Position numbers and translations under genes: made by a program | The notes under the pieces: generated by a model | Told to the model about the DNA's origin: nothing | The model's database searches: none | The model's input: only the letters and a program-made list of their open reading frames with translations | Assembly: GCA_030035585.1 (NCBI GenBank) | Contig: CM057466.1 | Span: 113,462,182 to 113,526,181, forward strand | Source of the DNA: Dugong dugon | Taxonomy: Eukaryota; Chordata; Mammalia; Sirenia; Dugongidae | Length of the DNA: 64,000 nucleotides | Reading direction: 5' to 3' | Shown: positions 11,990 to 24,065 of the stretch, one piece after another | How positions within the stretch are numbered: position 1 is the first letter of the stretch | Layout: every line of letters begins with the position of its first letter

Positions 11990-12105
11990 CAAATATTGCA
12001 GCACTTATATGTGCCAGGCACTATGCTAATAACGTTTATAAATGCTAACTCATTTAACATGAATTTGCTTAATCCTCATAGCAACCCGTGAGGTTGTTAA
12101 AAAAA
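11990..12105 (-). repeat. MIR fragment
   Basis: GTGCCAGGCACTATGCTAAT and AATCCTCATAGCAACCCGTG are the reverse strand of MIR. Confidence 0.55.
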
Positions 12106-12464
12106 AGAAAACATTTTACTGGAATCAGAGTGACCCCCTGGAGTTCTGGTGTGAGGGGCAAGGCCATGTTTCCTCTGAAACATGTGGCAGGGTGTTGACC
12201 AACCAAATGTGAGATCGACTCAACCAAGAGGCTAATCCAGGAGAGTCTTACTTTTGTTTTAGAGAGTATTCTCCAAAAATTATTGTTGGAATTGAAAGAA
12301 AAATTATTTAGGAGTAAAACCTTTCTTTCTTTTTAGGGATGTGTTTTTATTCCTTTTAATATGTAATTTGAGGAAATATTTTTAGATAGAGCTTTGCTTT
12401 TGAAAGACACCCAATGATTTTAGATGCTGCAATTTAGCAAAAATTAACATTGAATTTCATATAA

Positions 12465-12620
12465 TTGGAGCCCTGGCAGTGCAGTGGTTAAAAGCTCGGC
12501 TGCTAACCAAAAGATTGGCAGTTCGAATCCACCAGCCGCTCCTTGGAAACCCTATGGGGCAGTTCTGCTCTGTCCTGTAGAGTCGCTATGAGTCGGAATT
12601 CACTTGACGGCAACGGGTTT
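12465..12620 (+). mobile_element. AfroSINE copy, internally deleted
   Basis: Head GGAGCCCTGGCAGTGCAGTG and tail GTCGCTATGAGTCGGAATTC are near consensus, but the AAAGATGTGGCAGTCTGC segment is missing. TTTCATATAA at 12455-12464 and 12621-12630 is a perfect 10-bp target-site duplication. Confidence 0.93.
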
Positions 12621-14225
12621 TTTCATATAACTCAGTGACCTCCCTACTCACATTATACATATCTGATGTTTAATAAGGAAAACATAAGAGAGTTATTTTA
12701 ATACAGTCATTTTGTCAATCAGATTACTGTTACTGTCCAGTCGATTATTTTATTGCTTATTAGAATGTTCAGAAGTGTAGTTGAATATCACAGTGGCTTT
12801 TTTTTTTTTTTTAATTTGGCTTAAAAGGCTTATTTTAGGAGAAAACATTGAATTAGTCAATGAAATAAGGTTTACCCAAATTTGGAGCTTAACATTTCTT
12901 TTTGTCTCACTTCTCATTATGATGGATACTGAGAATTAGCTATCGTGACTCATCAGTCAACATTTTCTGATCCCATTCGGGAAAAGCCGTAGAGAAACAT
13001 TTAATTTACACACCTGGCGATTCTAGAGAAACTTTCAGTTATTTTTTAGGGTGTTCTTTTTGTCCATTAATGTATAGAATTATAAGTGCCTGTGGATGCT
13101 AGAGAATGCAAATATTTCTTTAGTTTTATACACTTTTAGCAATTAATGGATCCTAGTGTTGGCAGGAAAAAAAAATTCAGTGTTGTTTAGAAGGCAAAGA
13201 TAATTCTCAGCCTCTCCAAATTACCTTGTGCATATACAATAAAAGTCCTCCTACTTGATGTTTCGATCCAGTTATTAATAATGCGCTGTGTAAAACAGGA
13301 ATCAAAAAGTGATACCTGCCTCCCCTGAACATCATCCACTCATCTCTTGAATGTAGGTCTGCTCTGCTGATAGAGTTCTGCAGTTTTCTCCCTTTTTTTT
13401 TCATAGATCATGTGTGTAATGCATAACTTCATTTCCGATTTTGATTTCTTTAATATAGCATGAGAATTTAGATAACTATAAAGCAGAGTGCAGAATTCTT
13501 TTACCTGCTGATGCTTTTCCCCCTAGTTTTGTTGTCTTATACCAAATTTGGCAGCAGTTTTTTTTTTTTAGAAGTAATTTATCGTTATCCAGTCTTCCCA
13601 AAGCATTCAATTTGGCTTTCGTTGAAATATTGACAGTGTTTTTATTCTCAGATGCCATTTGTTTCTTTACTGTTTAAATTATATAAAAGCTGGTCAAACT
13701 GGCTTGGGCAGGTTTAGGACCCAAAGCAGATGTCAGTTGGTGAGAGAATGTCATGGGCGTGTTAGTGCGTGTCTTTGTGCCCTCCGCGGGGCACAAGCAG
13801 CCGTCGCTGGGTTGTGCAGCAGAGACTCACTGTGGGGCGACTTCAGCAAGCCGCTAAGTGGGGCCAGTCAGGGAGGTGTGGTACTGGGCATGATGCCCCT
13901 TCGACCCACTGAGACACAGTTTTGCCACATCTGGCAGTCCGCTACATTGGGAGTGTTTTTGCTTTAGTGAAAGTTTTACTCAACAAGCATGTGTAAGTCT
14001 AAGTTAAAGTAGTATTCTAAGGAGCATTTTAGACACGCTTCAACCACTTACAAAAAGCATGAAGAAATAACTGTCACTTAGGAAAATGTCTTTGGTGGTC
14101 TTATTTTCATTTTTTATATATATTATTAAAAATGAAAGTTTTGAGGATGTTCTGTTTTTAACACACTTTATAGTATGTAAATGCACATGTTATTTTCAGA
14201 TATCACAATATTAATTTCCATTCAG

Positions 14226-14381
14226 GTCAAGATCTTATTCAACACAACTCTAATGGAAGTAGTGAACTAAATGGAAGCATACGATTGTCGGCACCTACAA
14301 TCAACAATCAGTCCACAGGTGCCACCTTAACAATAAGCAACGATCAACTGCTCTCACAGAGCACAACATTAAACTCTTCAG
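14226..14381 (+). CDS. ZNF236: ZNF236 exon: frame-neutral linker exon
   Basis: Acceptor TTTCCATTCAG before 14226 and donor TTCAG|GTATGC after 14381. The exon is 156 nt, exactly 52 codons, with phase 1 at both ends, so inclusion or skipping both keep the frame. Residues 512-564 read GQDLIQHNSNGSSELNGS, then APTINNQSTGATLTISND. It repeats the ITLTI-type motif (ATLTISNDQLLSQ). Skipping would join ...LTIS directly to ELNATSGS. It is AT-richer than the neighbouring coding exons. Whether it is constitutive cannot be told from genomic sequence. Confidence 0.9.
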
Positions 14382-17300
14382 GTATGCAGCTAATGATGTA
14401 GCCAAGAAAGGTGTTATAAGATGTCACAGTCATAGGGTGATGCAAACAGCAAATGGAGAGGAGTAAAACCTTCCAGCAACAAATGTGTAGAATACATGTA
14501 TAAGTGAAGTATAATTTAACAATGCTTAGTGGCTTAGGTATAATTCTAGGCTACAGAATTCTCTCTGGAGTTATCAACCAGTTCACAATGCTACCTTTTA
14601 AGGGATAGAAATAAGTAATTTTATTGAAATACGCACGGAAGTATGCAGTTAGCATGCAGTGCCCCTGTGTACAGAGCTGCTGCTCTCCAGCCCAGCGCTG
14701 GGATCGTTCCTGTTTGTCCTGCAGGGTGAACTTTCTGCCACCAGCTGGCAGTAGGATAACAAACTTGAAAGAAGGCAGCTTTCTCAGGCTTCAAAGTACA
14801 GACTTTTATCAGAAATAAACGGCTTATTAGCAAACAAGCTCAAGTAAAATAAATCACAGATTGGTAAGTAATAGTTAAAAGTTTAAGATAACATCTTGTT
14901 TTCTTGACCTCCTAGAGATTTCATTCATTTTTTAGCCTTCTTATTTTCCAACACTTTAGATAATTTTTTGAGAAAAAAATTTTAATGATCAGGTGTATTT
15001 GTTCTCAAAAGCGAGGCTATTTTTTATGCTTAATTGAAATGCTTTCTTATCTAGTCATTTCTTCATTCAATAAAATACTGTAGCATCTACTATGTGGTAG
15101 GGATTGTAGTAAGTTTGGGAGTATAATACTGAGCAAAGTAGATGTGGTCCCCTACGTTTTGGATCTTAGAAGCTAGCAGGGTGCAGGCATTGACTAAAGA
15201 CTCCCACAAATGGCTGTGAAACTGCATCTGGGATGACCCGTAAAGGAGGGACCATGGTGCCCAGCATGCGCATGGCGGGAGCTTGGCCTGGCCGTGGATG
15301 CTTCTGATGTCTTACGCAAGGCAGCATGCATGAGACAAGGCCGGGATCTGAGGACGGTGGGCCACTTGGGAGCTGAGGGGCAGCATTCTGTCTCCCTCTC
15401 ATTGGCTAACAGTGTGGAGTCAGGCCCGACTGGCTGAGAGCTTTGTCCAAGTCACATAGCTGCAGGGCCAGGCAGGTCCCGCCTCTCAAATCCTGGCCAG
15501 ATATGAGCTCCACTGGATCACTTCTGCCCTCCATTGTCCCACCACGTCCACTTGACTCTAACCCTGTTCCTCCTTTATCAGTTTGTTTGCTTAAATTTTG
15601 GCCTTTAACATACTCTGTCATAGAATTTATTTCTTTTACTTACTAATTTGAAATAAGGGAGGACTTCTTTGTTTTGTTTTTCAATTAAGCAGAATTTTGC
15701 TTTATATTTTAATTGATAAACGCTGAGAATTTCAGGTTATCATTTAGTCTATAATGGGTAAAATATCCAAAGTAGATCATATACAATCGAAGTTACATAA
15801 CACACTTTTTATACGAAGCATAGACTGCGTTGTTGCTCACCATCTCTAAACTCCTAACCTTAAACTTTGAGTTTACTCTTTCCCACTTCGGCCTGGTGCA
15901 TGTTGAGATATGAGGATATTTCTTGTGTGGGGGCAGAGTGAATGGTTGTCACGTTGTTGTGGGTCTCAGTTCAGGAGATTTTGGGAATTAAACTTGGCCC
16001 CTGCTTGCTTTGCTGAAGACTGAACTGGCTATCGTGGAATCCTGTGTCTTCATGGAAGCTCTGCTTGAATCCTGTAGCCGCTCCTTGGCAAACTGATGGA
16101 AAGACAATGGTAGTCTAGGTGTTCTAACTTCTGTGGAGTAGTTTCCTGTGCAACTTGGTGGACCTGGATGTTTGCTGGTGCAGCAGCTTCCTTAGTTCAA
16201 AATCAGGGGTGTTCTTGTCACAGTGGAAAAATGGATGGGATGAGAAATGTGAGCTCCAAGGGTCTGTTCTGGCTGCCAGTATTTCTTTGAACTGCTCTCC
16301 TCTGGCTGGAGTACAGTGGGTTAGGTACAGAGTATTTTTCCTGGTAAACTTGCCTCCTCAGATACACACTGATGAGTCTCACAGAGAGTGGAGGGAGGTT
16401 CTCTCAGGGCAACATCATTCCCAGCCATCAGTGCGCGTAAGGCTCCACGTGACACGCCAGTGAGGATTCCTGAAAAACAGACTCTTTTTGCTGACTTAAT
16501 TTTTTTTCTTTCTTTTGGACTTTTTTTTTCAAAAAGAGCTAGCTATCGCTTTTATTATTATCATTATTTTTAATGTGATTTAGCTTATCTCACACATTAA
16601 ATTTTGGTGCCTTATTTTTTTTTAGAAGATATTTTTCAAAGATCAGGTGATGTTGTAAAGTAAAAGATGAATTCTTAATTAAAGAACATTTGTGTTTTAT
16701 TAATATTACACCAGCTCTTTTTATGAGCGGTGAGTTATATTATGTTCTCAAATTTCCCGTGGCATCTTTGGATACTCCTTGATATAGGAAGAGATTCTTT
16801 ATCTACTATTCCACTTGGTTCTTTGAAGTGGTTGCACATTCCGTCAATGCTAGTTACTAAGCAGCTGATCCTGTCTCCATTGTAGTGGTCAGGATATTGC
16901 ATCTTCGCGGGCAGTGTCTACCTTGGAGTCAAAGTCACCCCAGTGAGAACTGAAACTGAGGTGACATTGTTTTGAGATTAAACAAGGCTCTTCTGAGACG
17001 CGATACTTGAGAATCAGTGGCAAGGCTAATGCTTCTTTCTACTTATGAAAACTTCCAGAATTATAATGGAGTTAATCTTAGAAGCTACAAACCTTATTCC
17101 AATGATGATTTAGGGCAGTGTTGGGTTTGAGGAACATGTAGTGTTTATTAATCCTTTAAAGAAGAACTTTTTGACTCAGAATCAAGTGTGTCTGGAGGGA
17201 ACTGTGGTTTCAGAAAAGTAGATAGGAAATAGAAGTAAATATGTACAATATTCACTTAAATATTGGATTCTAATTTTCAAGTTAAGGCTATTTATTTTGA

Positions 17301-19388
17301 ATCGAAAACTGTGCCTTTCAGGGCTTTAAACACATCTTTTATGTAGTTAAGAGCTATGAATATTAAACAAATGTAATTATAGCTTTTAAAAACCTATTTG
17401 AGTACTTAAGAAACGTTCATTTTTTTCTTTTTAATCACATTGAGGGTAGTTCTGCTTGAACTGGCATCATCCTCTTTGTGGAAAACTCACTGGACTAAGG
17501 GCGTTATTAAAGGTTCTTCCCCCATACTGAGTTGAAATGTGAACTCTGAACTTGCCTGGAACTGTCAACCATCACGTCAGTTAAAGGAGCACACAGGCCC
17601 CTGTTGTCTGCTGAGCCCCCTCGTGCCACGCAGCTCTGGAATCTTTTGATTCATTAGGAACCACAAGAGAGTCAGAGACGTTTAGCTGGGGAGAGGGGAG
17701 AAGCCCTCTGGCTTCTTTATTTCAGAAGTTAGGATAGGCTTTGCATTCTTTGCTGTCTAAAGAGTGATGAATCCCATTAATTTTTGGCTTTGCTTTTTAA
17801 GTGTCATTTGGATGAGAATCGTGGGTATGTGATTCGCGGTGTGGCTGCGGCCAGCCTCTGGGGCTTTGGCAGCAGACCATGCCAGTGCGGACAGCAATCA
17901 GCCCTGGGGTCCCCACCTATTCCTTCATGTTTCTGGTGGAATCGCAACCCACGTGGTTTCTTAAGCGCCAGCTCTGCAGGGCCTTCCTGTTGAGTCTCCG
18001 TTCATGCACTGTAAGATACTACACAGGTACTGGCTGGTATGATTAAGGCTGTGTGGAGGCCACTTTGTAATGGACACGAGGTTGGCTGACGTACTGGTAA
18101 CTGGAATCTTCACACAAATCCATGTGCGTCGTCACGGAGGACAGTGCTGGTTCCTCTCGGGAGTGCACTCATCGCTGTGCTGGGATGGTGGGTGGGAGCT
18201 GCAGTCTCCTTACGGCTTATCTGCAGCCCCAGTGGCTGCTTCCCTATAAGACTCCTGACTCCTAGTAGTTGTTGCTGTGAAAAGTTCCAGGTCTGAGCAG
18301 CACAGAGTGAGACTCCAAGGGTGTGCATATGTGGAGGCATTTGTCTGGAGAGCTCCACTTACAGGCAAGTAACCTGGCTCCCTGATGGCTTTGAGACCAG
18401 GCCAGGCTGCCCAGCTTTGCCGTTTCACATAGCACTGAAGGGCTGTCTCACTTTGTTCCCATATCCATTGAGGACTCTTTTCTGAGCTTACGTGTAGTTG
18501 TTGTGCAGTGTCTTACTACCTGGCACTGTGGCTGGCACGGTGGATGATAAAGAAATACCGGTTACATGATTAGATGGATGGAGAAATGGACTGTGAGGAT
18601 AGAGTGAGAGAGCAAGTGTGTGCACGTGTGTGTTCACCAGTAACAGCTTAAACATCCTTTGTGGGGGTGCCCACCAAAGGGCTTTGATAATCTTGTTTGC
18701 CAGTAGGGTGCATGAGTGTCTGATCTGCAGAAGAGAAGGCCTTTCTTTGTCCTCCTCTGCCCTGGATATCTTCCTTTCTCTTATATTGTTGGTTACAAGG
18801 GGGAAATGTCCAACACAGTTCTTTGTGGCGAGTTACAGTTACATTGTCTTGGCAAAGACACCTAAGATGTCGCACAGGGCAAGTTAACATTAAAAGGGTT
18901 GAGCGAGGTTTGTTCTGAGTGCCTGTATTAAGGACAGGCAGACAACCCTGGGGGATGAGAGTGAGAGCATAAGCAGAAGGAATGTGAGCTTCAGAACCAG
19001 TCCTTGGTCCGTGGATCCTGTTGGATTCTCTTCTTCAGGCTCTTCTCTTTTGCCCTGAGTCAGGATAATGAATCCTGGAAGCTCACGTTTGCATTTCCTT
19101 TCTGCGTTACCAGCGTGACTGAATGCGCCGTCTCTGGCTTTCCCTGTACTTGCTTAAGAAACAGCCGTGTGCTCATGTGTAACGACGTCTAGAAAGTAAA
19201 AAAACCTTTATGCCAAAATTAGAGTGAAAGATTAGATGACTTCTTTGATGTAGTTTCAAAAACTTAGGCAGAGTTTGTGCTCATCGTGACTACAGATTAG
19301 TTCCTTTATGAAAACTGTTCTTCCCATGCCATGACAAGTCAGCTTATCTAGCGTTCCCATTGACCTGCTCTTCTTGCCTCTTTTGTAG
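14382..19388. other. ZNF236 intron, about 5 kb, no clear repeats or exons
   Basis: I see no splice-supported exon and no AfroSINE or L1 here. Around 15060-15180 and 15385-15500 there may be decayed MIR/L2-like pieces. The 17500-18400 part is GC-richer than the surrounding intron. Short open frames lack coding character. Confidence 0.5.
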
Positions 19389-19576
19389 AACTGAACGCCA
19401 CCTCTGGGAGCCTTCCTTCCACCACGCCCATGTCTCCGTCCACCATCTCCACGCAGAACCTGGTCATGGCGTCGTCGGGGGTGGGAGGCGATGCCAGCGT
19501 CACGCTCACGCTGGCCGACACTCAGGGCATGCTCTCCGGGGGCCTTGACACGGTGACGCTGAACATCACCTCTCAG
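19389..19576 (+). CDS. ZNF236: ZNF236 exon: linker (VTLTLAD, VTLNITS)
   Basis: Acceptor CTCTTTTGTAG before 19389 and donor TCTCAG|GTAAGG after 19576. Residues 564-626 start [18 protein letters not shown] and include [14 protein letters not shown] and [10 protein letters not shown], two further copies of the strand-like motif. The exon ends in phase 0. Coding GC is higher than in the preceding exon. It lies after an intron of about 5 kb. Confidence 0.94.
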
Positions 19577-20029
19577 GTAAGGGCAGGTCCCACCTGTGCC
19601 GTCACAGTTACTCGCCTCCTTCCAGGGCCTGTGGTCAGCTGTAAACTGCCACCATGAAACTCTGCCGCACGGCTGGTAAAGAGCCCCTTCTGGTGCCCCT
19701 GAGTATCATTTTGTTTTTCAAAGACTGGTTTCCATTTCAGTTGGTGTCCTGTTTTACAATACAGGGAATTGTTGGAGATACTGATGGCCAGAACAGTATT
19801 GTTTCTTGAATTAAAATCATGCATGAGAGGAAGAAGTTAACTGACATTCCTTAAAGAGGGTATGATTGTAACTGTTATCTAACTGAAAACTCCAAAATGT
19901 AGCCTGGCTGCATTGTAAGAACTACCTTTGCAACTGTGAGACCCTTTTTTTAGGCTAACAAAACCATGACATGCTACTTGGCAAACCAATTTCATTCATG
20001 CATTTCATAAAGAGATGATACTCTTTTAT

Positions 20030-20275
20030 AATGTGTGTGTCTGATCTGGTTTATGCATTAAGCGTAATGTCTCTGAGGTTTGTTCATGTTATAGTATGAA
20101 CAATATTCCACTGTATGGATATACCGCGTGTTGTTTATCCATTTATCAGTGGAGAAACGTTTGGGTTGTTTCCACTTTTTGGAATAAAGCTACTATGAAC
20201 ATTTGTGTACAGTTTTTGTGTTAATGTAGGTTTTCATGTATAAATGGTACTTCAGGGTGGAATTACTGGGTCATA
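20030..20275 (-). mobile_element. Old L1 fragment, left part
   Basis: TATGGATATACCGCGTGTTG, ATCCATTTATCAGTGGAGAA and the later ATTACTGGGTCATATGG are the complement of L1 ORF2. The element continues at 20498 after a SINE insertion. Confidence 0.8.
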
Positions 20276-20286
20276 TGGTAGTTCTA

Positions 20287-20497
20287 AGGAGCCCTAGTGG
20301 CATAGTGGTTAAGTGCTCAACTGATAATCGAAAGGTCAGTGGTTTGAACCCACCAGCTGGTCTTCAGGTGAAAGATGTGGCAATCTGCTTCTGTAAAGAT
20401 TGTAGACTTGGAAACCCTATGGGGCAGTTCTACTCTGTCCGTAGGGTCACTATGAGCAAGAATTGACTCAGTGCAATGGGTTAGGGTTTTTTTTGGT
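20287..20497 (+). mobile_element. AfroSINE inserted into an L1
   Basis: Full-length forward SINE: GGAGCCCTAGTGGCATAGTG, GTTTGAACCCACCAGCTGG, GGAAACCCTATGGGGCAGTT. TGGTAGTTCTA at 20276-20286 and 20498-20508 is a perfect 11-bp target-site duplication. Both copies belong to the interrupted L1. Confidence 0.95.
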
Positions 20498-20570
20498 TGG
20501 TAGTTCTATGTTTAACTTCTGGAGGAACTGCCAAGCTGTTTTCCACAGTGGCTGCACCATAGAAGATCTT
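20498..20570 (-). mobile_element. Old L1 fragment, right part
   Basis: Continues the L1 at 20030-20275: CTTCTGGAGGAACTGCCAAG, then CTGTTTTCCACAGTGGCTGC. It ends about 60 nt before the ZNF236 acceptor at 20632. Confidence 0.8.
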
Positions 20571-20632
20571 TTAAATTATCAGTTGATCTGATAACATTAA
20601 GGCTTCTGAAGACACTACTATTCTCTTTCCAG

Positions 20633-20764
20633 GGCCAGCAGTTCCCAGCATTACTCACGGACCCGGCCCTCTCGGGCCCGGGCGGCACAGGCTCCCCGCA
20701 GGTAATCCTGGTGAGCCACACGCCACATGCACCCTCAGCCGGGTGCGAAGAACTGGCTTATCAG
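20633..20764 (+). CDS. ZNF236: ZNF236 exon: end of linker
   Basis: Acceptor CTCTTTCCAG before 20633 and donor TATCAG|GTGAGT after 20764; 132 nt, phase 0 at both ends, so also frame-neutral. Residues 627-670 contain [18 protein letters not shown] and [15 protein letters not shown], ending CEELAYQ. A single cysteine is present and no finger. The acceptor lies about 60 nt after an L1 fragment that is interrupted by a SINE, so repeat insertion has come close to this exon. Confidence 0.94.
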
Positions 20765-21529
20765 GTGAGTACAGTCTGTGTTCACACTGCTCACGTTGCA
20801 TGTGGATGTAGAGATGCAGAGGGGGTGACCAGTTTGTTAAAGAGGCATAACATTTTCTCATGATGTGTGATTTTTATGTAGTTGTATAACCTCAAATGTC
20901 ATTCTTATTTACATGTTTATTAACTCCTTAATGAGCTCTTTTTATCCCAACAGAGAAATCATGTATTGATTTCTTATTTCTTAGTTAGAAATTTTTTCCT
21001 TCATCCTAAAACCTCTAGCATTTTCATTGTGTGGATCTGTTTTGGCCTCTTTATTAATTCGTCAGTAAGTATTTGAGTGATAGCCATATCCCAGTACTGG
21101 TCCAGATGCTGGGGCAGGTTGAGACAGTGAACAGACATGTATACCTGTTGGAGAACACCATGCGTGTGAAGAAAGGCAGTGCAGAGGGACGAAGGGCGTG
21201 GACTGTGGTCTGAGTGTTGGAGACACTCCTGGAAGTATCACAGGGCAGCGTCCTGTGTGAGAAGAAGGGCTGAGCTAGGTGAGGACCTGGGGCAGAAGAG
21301 CTGAGCAATGGGTCCCAGGCCTCCTTTGTTCCGTGATTGTACTTCCTACTTTTTGTTGGGTGGGATCTTAGTACCACGGAATTAGAGGGAGCATTCAGTA
21401 ATGTAGAAATCTATTTTATGTTTATTATTATCTTCTTATACTTGCCTACTGGTCGGACATCACATGGCCATTTCCTTGTGTTATTTTTAGTTGTTTTGTT
21501 TGTTTTTTAGTTTCTTTCTATCATCCTTT

Positions 21530-22175
21530 GCTGATTCTTTTTTTTTTTTTTTTTTGGTTAATTTATTTTGCTGTTGAGAATATACACAGCAAAACATACA
21601 CCAATTCAGCGTCTCTGTATGTACAATTCAGTGACACTGATTACATTCTTCGAGTTGTGTAACCGTTCTCACCCTCCTTTTCTGAGTTGTTCCTCCTCCA
21701 TTAGCATAAACTCACTGCCCCCAAAATTCCTATCTAATCTATTCTATTCTTCTATAGAATCTTTGATCAAAATGTTCAGTAATGGTTGCCAGGCACCATC
21801 CAGTTCTTCTGATCTCATGGCAAAGGAGGCAGTTGTTTGTGGAGGCAATTAGCCACACATTCCATATCCTCCTCCTATTCCTGACTCTCCTTCTTCCTTT
21901 GTTGCTCCAGGCAAATAGAGAGCAATTACCATGCCTTGAAAGGCCACTTGCAAGCTTTTAAGTCCCCAGGCACTACTTAATGAAGTAGGAGGTAGACCAG
22001 AAGCACTAAACACATTATTAGGCCAATTAACTGGGATGCCAATGAAACCATAACCCTACTTTTTTATATGCACCTCTCTATGTGCATGACCTATTTGTCA
22101 TTTGACTAGTCTTTTTCTTTTTTCTTAAAGTGCATGTTTTTGGGGCCCAAAATGTTTAGTAAATGACAGTTCTAA
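21530..22175 (-). mobile_element. L1 3' UTR copy
   Basis: Starts with a T run (the L1 poly(A) on the other strand). GCCAGGCACCATCCAGTTCT and GCCACTTGCAAGCTTTTAAG match the 3' UTR of the larger L1 at 29058-31098. No ORF2 part is seen, so it is strongly 5'-truncated. Confidence 0.75.
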
Positions 22176-22179
22176 ATAC

Positions 22180-22366
22180 CATCTACCCAAACCCATTGCT
22201 GTCTAGTCGATTCTGACTCATGGCGACACTATAGGACAGAGTACCACTTCCCCATAGGGTTTCCAGGGAGCAGCTGGTGGATTCGAACTGCTGACCTTTT
22301 GGTTAGCAGCCTGCGCTCTTAACCACTGTGCCACCAAATACTGTATAGAGAAATACTGTGGGCTCC
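22180..22366 (-). mobile_element. AfroSINE copy with disrupted head
   Basis: Reverse SINE: AAACCCATTGCTGTCTAGTC, GGTTTCCAGGGAGCAGCTGG, TTGGTTAGCAGCCTGCGCTC. The expected CCACCAGGGCTCC head is split: CCACCA, then 24 nt copied from the flank, then GGGCTCC. Confidence 0.9.
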
Positions 22367-23884
22367 AAATACTGTATAGAGAAAGCTAAAAACTCTTTCC
22401 TTGAAACTTTTTAGAACCAGATGTAAAGCACAGATAAGTAAGAAGCATTAAACTTTATACTTAAGCATTTTGAGGAAATGAGTTTTCAAAATTATTATTT
22501 ATTGGTTTTCAGGGGGGTCAGGACTTTTCCCGTAAAATAATTAGATATGACAGGTGTACCCAGCACCAGGGAGCTGCCTCCCATTCCCCTCCCCCATCCT
22601 CCCAATTTGACCTAAGCAGCTAGAGCGCATCAGCTGGATTTCCGTTTGTAGACCTTCAGCACATTGCTTGCCATATCTAAAAAGCCAGAACTTCTGATCA
22701 TTATTCTTTTTAATCGCCTTTGTTTTGACGCCTTTGTAGTGAAACCTAGTTAGTCCTCTGCATTTGAGATGGAGTTCCTCAATCAGTACCAAGGCATCTC
22801 TTCCCTAATTCCTACACTCTTAAGTGTCGACTGCACATAACCACTTTGCTATTTTTTTTATCTCTTGATTTTTTTCCCAGCATTTTTTAATATAGCTGGG
22901 TTAATAATGTTTCAAAGACTAGTTCTGTATTAAAATTAGTTCATACTGTCTCCCTTAAAGTTGTATGTTCCGTTCAACTTTCATTTGAGTAGTATCCAGT
23001 CATGAAATGAGCTGAATATTGAAACTTGGTCTAGCTTGGATTTTTTCAAAATTTGAAATGTGAATGAAATACTAAAGCAAAGTAGATGCTAATCTGCACA
23101 AGTGAGTGATAAGGACGGGGCTCTTTGGGGTGTTTTCTCTACATTTCTCTCCAGGCAGAGCACCGTTTGCCAGCATTGTTAGTTTTAATCACTATCTGAT
23201 TTAGTCTTGATGTTCTCTTACCCTCATTAGAGTACATGTTGAAGCTTCCAGGTATCGAGACATGGTCTCTGGGCTGCCCTTGTCCCCGCGCATGAGGTGT
23301 GGAGCGGAGCCAGTCCGCTGCCCTGTCTCCTGTGGGTTTGTCTACACGGGTTGCAGAGGGGAACGGCGCCCTCTAGTGTGCAGTATCGTGCAGCCTCAAG
23401 CAGATCTCGACATCTGCACCCAGGTGGTGGATGGTAGGATTATTGGCAGGTCAGGGTGGTGGTGGTGTGCAGTACACGCACAGTCAGCACACTGCTGCCA
23501 TGTGGGTTGGCTCCAGCTAGGGCAGTGACCAGGCACTGGGCAGTTCCTGCAGTTAGTCCTCTAGTCTTCTCATTGGAGCAAAGTGGTTTTGTTTTTGTTT
23601 TCATCTTCGTCTTCATGGTTCATCTGAAAAGTCCATGTAGGCACTGTAGGATTCACACACAGTGTAGAAATGTCTCACGGCGGGGCTGCTGACACCCTTC
23701 ACTTGCCTGCCTTCACGATGCAGGACTGGGAGCCCAGAGCCTGCCCACGGCTTCAAGAGGTGCCGTGACCAGGCATCCCCCAGCAGATGCCTCACGTGCT
23801 TCCTCTGCCCTGCAGCCATCTCAGCAATTCCAGTTTTTTCTTCTTTCGCTGAATGCTGACGTTATTTTTTATGTGGGTCAAGAC

Positions 23885-24065
23885 CAGACACCTGGTGGCC
23901 AGGTACCTGAGGCCAGGCCCTTTCCTTGGCACGTGCATATGTTATTTAGTGTAACCTGCCCCACAAGCCCGTGAGGAGTGGGCATGGCTGTTGGCGCTTT
24001 ACTCACAAGGAAAGTAAGTTTTGAAGGTCACAGCACAGAACCTTCTCACAGATGCACCGCCAGTA
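23885..24065 (-). repeat. MIR-like fragment
   Basis: TGGGCATGGCTGTTGGCGCT, TTACTCACAAGGAAAGTAAG and AAGGTCACAGCACAGAACC follow the order of reverse-strand MIR. A similar decayed copy may lie at 25790-25985. Confidence 0.4.

Noticed and set aside
12465..12530. tRNA gene (head of this and other SINEs)
   Set aside because: The box A/B-like sequence belongs to AfroSINE copies with SINE bodies, tails and target-site duplications; no full tRNA cloverleaf.
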